Positions 37,605-41,935 of a DNA stretch of 41,935 bases are shown here, in pieces. A program made the translations under genes and the position numbers. The stretch is from a virus. The DNA lies in IMG/VR virus record IMGVR_UViG_3300032246_000527, positions 1 to 41,935 of that record; one strand, given 5' to 3'. The notes beneath the pieces were generated by a model. That model made no database searches. It was not told where the DNA came from and saw nothing but the letters and a program-made list of their open reading frames with translations. Each line of letters begins with the position of its first letter. The first letter of the stretch is position 1.

Positions 37605-38626
37605 CCTGTGACAACCTTCAGAACCGGCTTCTGTTCTGCAAGTGTTCCCTCCAGTTTCTCCATAGCCTCCATGAGATTCTCCGGTGCCAGATGTGCGTAC
37701 CGGAGTGTGGTCTGGATGTTCTTGTGACCCATCCATCTCTGAACCACTGCCAGCGGCACTCCACGCTGAACCAACCGGCTGGCGCAGGTGTGCCTGAGCA
37801 TGTGGACGACAAACTGAGGATCGTCAGACATCTTCAGGGAGGTCTTCAGGACATCCCATTGATATCTGATGGTTGCCGCAGTGAGATCGTCAAATATTCT
37901 TCGGGAACCCATGCGGTCAGCCAGAATGTTCTTCACCCGAGTTGTCGCAGGGACGCTTCGGGCATCGTCATTCTTCGTCTGTCCTGCGTGAAGATGGAGC
38001 TGCCCATTGAAGAAATCACGAGGCTCCAGCCCAAGCAATTCGGCCTTCCTGAAGCCGGTATCGACAGCCACGGTGATGAAATCAGCCAGCGAGTCCAGTC
38101 CCAGATGTCGGGCAGTAGTGAGCACTCTGGTTTCTTCTTCGTCCGACAGCCAGCGTATCCGATGTTTCCCTTCCTTCCTCCGAGGAAACTTAGGGAGTTT
38201 CTCCAGCCAGCCCTGATCTGCCGCCATTGTCAGCATCGTGGATAGGTTGCTGATCTTGCGGTTTATCGTTGATCCTGAGTTGCCCTGATCCTCCCACTCA
38301 AAGATGACCTCAGTGATACTTTCGGTGGTAATCTCGGACAGCTTGGTGTCCTCCCCGAACGCCTTCAGGTTTGACTGAGCGTTTATCTTATGGGTACTCG
38401 CGGATTTATCCTGAGACCACCGAAGCCTCCACGTCAGGTCAAATGCGTCCCTGAGCGTTTTTTCTGAGGTGGTTGGTACGTTACCCTTACCAGCCCCACG
38501 TTTGCCCTGTAGAGCCTCGTTTAGAGCCTTCTCTGCGTCTTCCTGTGTCTTGAATGACTCACGGTAGCGGTTTGCACCACTGCCGACAGACACAAGGAAG
38601 CTGTCACCGCGCTTGTAGATTGGCAT
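37595..38626 (-). CDS. int: Tyrosine-family site-specific integrase
   Basis: 343 residues from ATG 38626. An N-terminal arm/AP2-like part, a SAM-like core-binding helix bundle (about residues 55-145) and the C-terminal catalytic domain. Catalytic residues: Arg193 (DTGFRKAELLGL), probably Lys218, His275 and Arg278 (VVHMLRHTCAS), His301 (WMGHKNIQTTLRYAH) and the nucleophile Tyr310. All are present, so the enzyme should be active. It is followed by the tRNA-Leu fragment. T7 itself has no integrase; its presence points to a temperate life style. Confidence 0.96.
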   Translation of the reverse strand: MPIYKRGDSFLVSVGSGANRYRESFKTQEDAEKALNEALQGKRGAGKGNVPTTSEKTLRDAFDLTWRLRWSQDKSASTHKINAQSNLKAFGEDTKLSEITTESITEVIFEWEDQGNSGSTINRKISNLSTMLTMAADQGWLEKLPKFPRRKEGKHRIRWLSDEEETRVLTTARHLGLDSLADFITVAVDTGFRKAELLGLEPRDFFNGQLHLHAGQTKNDDARSVPATTRVKNILADRMGSRRIFDDLTAATIRYQWDVLKTSLKMSDDPQFVVHMLRHTCASRLVQRGVPLAVVQRWMGHKNIQTTLRYAHLAPENLMEAMEKLEGTLAEQKPVLKVVTGTT

Positions 38627-38632
38627 AAGTGG

Positions 38633-38956
38633 TTACCTCCGTGTTGTTACCTTGTTGATAAAACCCTGTCCCTTAGTGGTCAGAGTGACAATCTTACGCC
38701 TTCTCTCCAGTGGGTCTTCAGTCGCCTGAACGAGTCCCAAGCCTTGCTCTCTGTGCCTGCCTTGCTTGCCCAGTGCAGCCACGTATCGGGAGCACGAAGC
38801 CTGTCCGATCTGAGCCTTGCGACAGAGATTAGCCATCGTGATCCCTTCGCTCCCTGCACCGGCGACAATGAACAGCACGTGAGCCTGTGGTATCGGCATT
38901 TCGGAATCCAAAAGCCGTATCGCGTGGATTAACCTAGTCGCTTCCTCGGTAGTCAT
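38633..38956 (-). CDS. MarR-like winged-helix DNA-binding protein next to int
   Basis: 107 residues, start ATG 38956, ending 6 bases ahead of the integrase start. I-T-M-A-N-L-C-R-K-A-Q-I-G-Q-A-S-C-S-R-Y-V-A-A-L-G-K-Q is the helix-turn-helix, D-P-L-E-R-R-R-K-I-V-T-L-T-T-K-G the wing: the MarR arrangement (D-x-R-x-x-x-x-x-L-T-x-x-G). Candidate repressor, or a regulator of int or excision. No separate CI-type repressor or excisionase was found, so this is the best candidate for the lysogeny regulator. Confidence 0.85.
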   Translation of the reverse strand: MTTEEATRLIHAIRLLDSEMPIPQAHVLFIVAGAGSEGITMANLCRKAQIGQASCSRYVAALGKQGRHREQGLGLVQATEDPLERRRKIVTLTTKGQGFINKVTTRR

Positions 38957-39101
38957 TCTGGGGAACCCTGTTGATCTGGAGGTGAACCTTCCACAACCAT
39001 AAGTACACTACACCGTCTGAAACCTTCCATTCAAGCAACTTTTGCCGCTGTGAATTGATTCGCTCAGTCCAGAGTTCAATGAAAAATGCCCGAAGATACA
39101 T
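38934..39101 (-). CDS. Possible small protein upstream of the MarR-like gene (55 aa)
   Basis: Frame from ATG 39101 (MYLRAFFIELWTERINSQRQ) ends 23 bases inside the MarR-like gene. Composition is protein-like, with L-W-L-W-K-V-H-L-Q-I-N near the end, but the ribosome-binding site (GGGGTAAC) is weak. It could be a leader or a host-directed factor. Uncertain. Confidence 0.4.
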   Translation of the reverse strand: MYLRAFFIELWTERINSQRQKLLEWKVSDGVVYLWLWKVHLQINRVPQNDYRGSD

Positions 39102-39236
39102 GGAGTTACCCCAAGATAGTCCCAAGATAAAACATAGATGGGTCAATATGACTCACCTATTGCTTACGTGGGGGGCTTACAGCAAGGGTTCCGAAAGTGC
39201 AACCTGAAGACCACTCTGAGAATGGGTTTGAGGTTG

Positions 39237-39268
39237 TGTCCTGATGTCGCAAGGGAACCATCAGGACA
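39237..39268 (-). terminator. Stem-loop after the 139-residue early gene
   Basis: Minus strand TGTCCTGATG / CATCAGGACA, a perfect 10-bp stem with a 12-base loop. No T run follows (CAACCTC), so it may be an RNA-processing site or a terminator that needs a factor. The 39102-39280 gap holds no other feature I can support. Confidence 0.45.
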
Positions 39269-39280
39269 TACAATGATTAA

Positions 39281-39700
39281 TTAGAAGCCCATCCCCAGAG
39301 TGTTACGGGCTTGGGAGTTCATCATTTCAGCGGCAATGTGTTCTGCCAGTTGCTTTGTTGCTTCTTGGAAAATGTAGTGCTTGACCGGCATTCCTTGTAG
39401 GTCTTTCCGCACCATTTCCATGTGACCAATCGTCTGTGAAAAACGGATAACCTTTCCGTTTATATTGGTCAGCACCGTGTATTCAAATCCCAATAGACTG
39501 AAGTTCTCGCAGATATAGATTTCGGCTGTCAGCAGGTTATTCGGAAGGTCTCCTGAGTAAATCAGGGATTCCTTCGCTTTCTCCTGCATTTCCTTCAGGA
39601 GCCGGATAGAATCATCCGTGGGCGCTCTTTGCTCGGTCACTGTGACGTTGTGGCGGTGTTCCTCGGTGACTCTGCGGGTGATGTAAGTGTCAAACATCAT
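39281..39700 (-). CDS. Early hypothetical protein (139 aa)
   Basis: Start ATG 39700 with GGAGGGG upstream; a longer frame runs back through the preceding gene and is rejected. N-terminus MMFDTYITRRVTEEHRHNVTV, then a helical linker and an alpha/beta part (I-C-E-N-F-S-L-L-G-F-E-Y-T-V-L-T-N-I-N-G-K). No family recognised. The ATG overlaps the stop of the membrane-protein gene upstream. In a T7-like early region it is likely dispensable host-interaction cargo. Confidence 0.78.
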   Translation of the reverse strand: MMFDTYITRRVTEEHRHNVTVTEQRAPTDDSIRLLKEMQEKAKESLIYSGDLPNNLLTAEIYICENFSLLGFEYTVLTNINGKVIRFSQTIGHMEMVRKDLQGMPVKHYIFQEATKQLAEHIAAEMMNSQARNTLGMGF

Positions 39701-39885
39701 CGTGTCCCCTCCAGCAGAGCCAAGCACAGGAAACCCACAGGAATCGCAAAGATCAGCACAGCGCACACCACTTCGAGAACCTTCTGGCTTGTGCTCAGGT
39801 CTTCCCACTCGAACGGTAAGCGCGGGTAGCGTCCCTGTTGATCTATGTCGGATGGCATATAAGGCCGTTTGGTATTGTTTTTCAT
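39697..39885 (-). CDS. Small membrane protein (62 aa), early region
   Basis: Start ATG 39885 with AAGGAGGA 9 bases upstream. Polar N-terminal half (MKNNTKRPYMPSDIDQQGRY), then S-Q-K-V-L-E-V-V-C-A-V-L-I-F-A-I-P-V-G-F-L-C-L-A-L-L-E-G as a single membrane segment near the C-terminus. The final ATGA overlaps the next start. Early single-span proteins of this kind may act at the inner membrane, for example in exclusion; no family recognised. Confidence 0.75.
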   Translation of the reverse strand: MKNNTKRPYMPSDIDQQGRYPRLPFEWEDLSTSQKVLEVVCAVLIFAIPVGFLCLALLEGTR

Positions 39886-39900
39886 GTTAAGTCCTCCTTA

Positions 39901-39985
39901 GTTGGACAGTGTGAACCGCTTGTGCGGCAGTGGAAAAACTCGGATGCCCTACGGAGTACCGTAAGACATCCTGATTTTTACACTT
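39901..39985 (-). other. Intergenic hairpin element, copy 6 (twin of the element at 41675)
   Basis: Minus strand GGATGTCTTACGG / CCGTAGGGCATCC, 13-bp stem with two G.U pairs, followed by GAGTTTTTCCACTG and a second small hairpin (CCGCACAAGCGG). About 60 bases are nearly identical to the element at 41675-41735. Confidence 0.65.
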
Positions 39986-40289
39986 ACTCTTTCAGCCGGA
40001 ACGCCCCGACCAGTTTATCATCTTTCCATACCTGCAAATACTCGACCGCAGTGATTACCAGACGGAACCCGTTGAATTCCGCAGGAATTGCCGCACGTGC
40101 CATGAGTTGCTGCTGTTCAGCCTGAAGTTTGCGCACCTCCCTGTTCACTACCTCGTAGGATTCCTTCAGTTGTCTCTCCAGACCTCTGATGGTTCCCTTG
40201 CGCCCATATGCGAGGTCTAAGGCTTCGTCCCTCTCACGCTTTACCCGTTGCAGATCAGTAAAAACGATGTCGAACTCGGGTTTAGGCAC
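39984..40289 (-). CDS. C-terminal half of a coiled-coil protein (amber-split)
   Basis: 101 codons from GTG 40289, but the open frame continues upstream to an amber codon at 40484-40482 through a coiled-coil-like sequence (L-G-E-Q-L-I-Q-A-D-R-R-V and onward). So these codons are the C-terminal part of a ~227-residue protein whose N-terminal part is the 61-residue frame at 40482-40667. The sequence is a strong coiled coil with a globular C-terminal end (F-N-G-F-R-L-V-I-T-A-V-E-Y-L-Q-V-W). No ribosome-binding site precedes the GTG. Function unknown. Confidence 0.6.
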   Translation of the reverse strand: MPKPEFDIVFTDLQRVKRERDEALDLAYGRKGTIRGLERQLKESYEVVNREVRKLQAEQQQLMARAAIPAEFNGFRLVITAVEYLQVWKDDKLVGAFRLKE

Positions 40290-40481
40290 GACATTCGTGA
40301 GTTTTTCTTGGGCTTTCTCCAGTTCGTCCTTAGCCTTCTGCCGCTCATTACGGGCAGCATTCAGCTCATTCCGCAGGTAGTTCGCAGCCGCTCTGTTATT
40401 AATCCACTCCTGTTCCAGCCGGTCGCCTTCTGCTAAGAGTTTTCCGACGCGGCGGTCTGCCTGAATTAACTGTTCGCCAAG

Positions 40482-40667
40482 CTACACATTCCGCGCCAGT
40501 GCCTTCGCGTTTTTCTCGGATTCCTCCGCGAGTTTCTGCCGGAGTTCGGAGTTTTCTTTTTCCAATCGGCCTATCCGCGCATCCTGTATGCCTAGCCACT
40601 CCTCCTGAACGCGGGTTGCTTGCACGATGTTTCCAAAAAGTTGTTCTAGCGATGATTTATTACTCAT
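40482..40667 (-). CDS. N-terminal part of the coiled-coil protein, ending at TAG
   Basis: 61 residues from ATG 40667 with GGAG upstream: MSNKSSLEQLFGNIVQATRVQ ... E-K-E-N-S-E-L-R-Q-K-L-A-E-E-S-E-K-N-A-K-A-L-A-R-N-V, then TAG. Frame and coiled-coil character continue past the stop into the next piece. Other genes here (for example DNA polymerase) use TAG as a normal stop, so the code is not changed. A nonsense mutation, a read-through site or a sequencing error are all possible. Confidence 0.7.
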   Translation of the reverse strand: MSNKSSLEQLFGNIVQATRVQEEWLGIQDARIGRLEKENSELRQKLAEESEKNAKALARNV

Positions 40668-40678
40668 GTTTAGGTTCT

Positions 40679-40757
40679 CCAGTGATAAATCCTCGGGGAA
40701 TCCGAAGACTTACTCCTGAGTCCTCCAGCGGATAACCGGAGGACGACCTACGCCCAA
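40679..40757 (-). other. Intergenic hairpin element, copy 7 (divergent)
   Basis: Minus strand GTCCTCC ... GGAGGAC stem, a second arm TCTTCGGATTCCCCGAGGA, then TTTATCACTGGAGAACC and the next start codon. The TTTATCACTGG piece matches TTTATCCACTG in the other copies. Confidence 0.5.
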
Positions 40758-40759
40758 GC

Positions 40760-40939
40760 TTATGCGTCTGTGGGTTTGTTCTCCACGCGAACCCAGATAA
40801 AATCCGATGTTGATGTGTAGCAAAGCGGAAGATCGGCACACAGGTTGGCGCTTTCCAGACCAGCGCACCCCTGACATTTTCCGCTACACGGACTTTCCTC
40901 AGTCCGATACTCCACGTCGTTTATCTTACAGGTTTCCAT
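40760..40939 (-). CDS. Small cysteine-rich protein (59 aa), probably zinc-binding
   Basis: I choose ATG 40939 because AAAGGAAATCAA precedes it; an upstream ATG lacks a site. Pattern C-S-G-K-C-Q-G-C-A-G ... N-L-C-A-D-L-P-L-C, with an additional Cys near the start (METCKIND). Six cysteines in 59 residues suggest a zinc-binding knot. Early position suggests a host-directed regulator. Confidence 0.75.
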   Translation of the reverse strand: METCKINDVEYRTEESPCSGKCQGCAGLESANLCADLPLCYTSTSDFIWVRVENKPTDA

Positions 40940-40978
40940 TTGATTTCCTTTCGGTAACTTATGCCGCATGGCATAGGA

Positions 40979-41242
40979 TTAGTTAACGATGTCGTAAGTG
41001 ACTTCCGCGGTGTACTGGAGTGAACCCAGAGAGCCGTTCAAGCGGTGGATTGCGGTTTCTGCAAAGGACACAAATGCTTCTATCGCCCCTTCCAGTGAAT
41101 ACCCGCCCTTTTGCATAGCAGCGGCATACAGGCTGATATTCTGTACACTTACCGCGCCGGAATCTTGCGCATCGTCCAGTGTTCCATAAGTTGAACCATC
41201 CCAGAAATGGATCAGGACGCGGGTTGCTTTTACAGTTGCCAT
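40979..41242 (-). CDS. Early hypothetical protein (87 aa)
   Basis: Start ATG 41242 with AAGGAGAACAAC upstream, the ribosome-binding site shared by many early genes here. Sequence ATVKATRVLIHFWDGSTYGTLDD at the N-terminus, then a helical part (S-L-E-G-A-I-E-A-F-V-S-F-A-E-T-A-I-H-R-L) and a C-terminal strand Y-T-A-E-V-T-Y. Compact alpha/beta appearance; family not recognised. Confidence 0.75.
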   Translation of the reverse strand: MATVKATRVLIHFWDGSTYGTLDDAQDSGAVSVQNISLYAAAMQKGGYSLEGAIEAFVSFAETAIHRLNGSLGSLQYTAEVTYDIVN

Positions 41243-41256
41243 GTTGTTCTCCTTAG

Positions 41257-41332
41257 TTGAACAGTGAGCCGCATTTTGTGCGACAGTGGATAAACTCTAA
41301 GGCACCACACGGATGCCCTATGATTTAGACAC
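41257..41332 (-). other. Intergenic hairpin element, copy 4
   Basis: Minus strand AGGGCATCCGTGTGGTGCCTT stem, then AGAGTTTATCCACTGTCGC, a second arm (GCACAAAATGCGGC) and CACTGTTCAACTAAGGAG leading to the next start. Best preserved full-length copy. Confidence 0.65.
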
Positions 41333-41334
41333 TA

Positions 41335-41493
41335 TCAGAATATGTCCACGACCTTCGCCTGATACCGCGGGAATTTCGCTAAGAACTCCTCGCGGTGTCT
41401 TTTGGCTGTCCCGAGAATCCACGCTGTCCGGTTATTGACATTCAAGTAGGATTCTTTCCCGTCAGGGGCGATTAGTTTAACACAATATTTCAT
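41335..41493 (-). CDS. Early hypothetical protein (52 aa)
   Basis: Start ATG 41493, overlapping the stop of the gene before it (TGATG). MKYCVKLIAPDGKESYLNVNN is a beta hairpin-like start, followed by a basic helix (T-A-K-R-H-R-E-E-F-L-A-K-F-P-R-Y). Unrecognised. Translation likely depends on the upstream gene because no independent ribosome-binding site is visible. Confidence 0.7.
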   Translation of the reverse strand: MKYCVKLIAPDGKESYLNVNNRTAWILGTAKRHREEFLAKFPRYQAKVVDIF

Positions 41494-41660
41494 CACGCTG
41501 TCACCTTCACCAGTTCGGAGCCACGGAAGAAACACACGCGATAGGCGCCGAGTTTTGCCGAAGTTTCCCCGTGTTTTACGTAGGATTGTCCGAGGTAATC
41601 GAAGGGGGTTCCTACAGGGATCTCAGCGAAGGCTTTGCGGTTTGGTAATGGGTATGTCAT
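41493..41660 (-). CDS. Small early protein, paralogue of the 751-909 product
   Basis: 55 residues from ATG 41660 with AAGGAGAACACC upstream; a longer frame has no site. F-A-E-I-P-V-G-T-P-F-D-Y-L-G-Q-S-Y-V-K-H ... K-L-G-A-Y-R-V-C-F-F-R-G-S-E lines up with the 52-residue product at 751-909. The same ribosome-binding site is shared, and both are preceded by hairpin elements, so gene and leader may have been duplicated as a unit. Function unknown. Confidence 0.78.
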   Translation of the reverse strand: MTYPLPNRKAFAEIPVGTPFDYLGQSYVKHGETSAKLGAYRVCFFRGSELVKVTA

Positions 41661-41674
41661 GGTGTTCTCCTTAG

Positions 41675-41735
41675 TTGAACAGTGGAAAAACTCGGATGCC
41701 CTACGGAGCACCGTAAGACATCCTGATTTTTACAC
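41675..41735 (-). other. Intergenic hairpin element, copy 5 (twin of the element at 39901)
   Basis: Minus strand GGATGTCTTACGG / CCGTAGGGCATCC stem followed by GAGTTTTTCCACTGTTCAAC and the ribosome-binding site of the 41660 gene. Differs at only a few bases from the element at 39901-39985 apart from the missing second arm. Confidence 0.65.
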
Positions 41736-41885
41736 TGAGGTGAGCATGGATTTCAGTAGTTCGCTTTGTTTTTCCCGAGCAGCAGCAGCAGCATAAGCAG
41801 CATCAGCAGCAGCAGCATAAGCATCAGCAGCAGCAGCAGCAGCAGCAGCACGACCACAGAAGACGCCCCAGAGAATTGCAGTCAC
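41730..41885 (-). CDS. Short Ala-rich protein or end of an Ala-rich gene
   Basis: The frame ends in REKQSELLKSMLTSV and a TAA at 41732-41730; upstream is the same GCT-repeat tail as in the gene at 1-652. A start could be GTG 41885 (M-T-A-I-L-W-G-V-F-C-G-R, then Ala repeats; 51 residues) but no ribosome-binding site precedes it, and a stop in frame lies 18 bases further upstream. Either a separate small gene with a duplicated tail, or a chimeric join at the contig end. Confidence 0.45.
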   Translation of the reverse strand: MTAILWGVFCGRAAAAAAAADAYAAAADAAYAAAAAREKQSELLKSMLTSV

Positions 41886-41935
41886 AGTTTGGACGTCGGG
41901 TTACCTCGTATGAGTCGTACCACCAAGAGAACAGA

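Noticed and set aside
40482-40484. Reassignment of TAG to an amino acid
   Set aside because: DNA polymerase and other genes end with TAG and no suppressor tRNA is visible.

Overview
This window is a nearly complete genome of a T7-like podophage (order Autographivirales, Caudoviricetes) with every convincing gene on the minus strand. Read from high to low coordinates it gives the T7 order: early small genes, a single-subunit RNA polymerase, DNA ligase, ssDNA-binding protein, endonuclease I, amidase/lysozyme, primase-helicase, DNA polymerase, 5'-3' exonuclease, then portal, scaffold, capsid, tail tubular proteins A and B, internal virion proteins, tail fibre, holin and terminase. The host is probably a proteobacterium, judged from Shine-Dalgarno use, the tRNA-Leu fragment and the style of the small proteins; it cannot be fixed from the sequence.

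Layout. 1-2.27 kb and 37.6-41.9 kb hold small early genes. They share a family of intergenic hairpins and near-identical ribosome-binding sites, so the two ends very likely join in the natural genome; the contig is opened inside an alanine-codon (CAG-type) repeat. 2.27-3.43 kb is non-coding and carries two phage promoters flanking arrays of short repeats. It is the best candidate for the physical genome ends (phi-OR, terminal repeat, phi-OL). 3.4-24.2 kb is the late packaging, lysis and virion region. 24.4-34.7 kb is DNA metabolism. 34.7-37.2 kb is the RNA polymerase.

The most unusual part is 37.2-39.1 kb. A tyrosine integrase is followed at once by 42 bp that read as the 5' half of a tRNA-Leu(UAG) gene (a probable attP), then two tandem phage promoters and an AT-rich stretch, then the RNA polymerase gene. 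Integration at this site would cut the polymerase gene away from its early operon and place it beside a host tRNA promoter. This suggests a temperate T7-like phage with a simple built-in lysogeny switch. A MarR-like DNA-binding protein is encoded just upstream of int.

The major capsid gene is interrupted by a 613-nt group I intron that carries an endonuclease VII/HNH gene. The conserved P, Q, R and S sequences and both splice sites can be read. A second endonuclease of the same family and a GIY-YIG endonuclease sit between the helicase and DNA polymerase genes. Nine phage promoters share a core CATAGGTTGCCCAA and fall into two variants: AAAC in the middle region and AAGT at late positions. 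A strong terminator follows the capsid gene, as T-phi does in T7.
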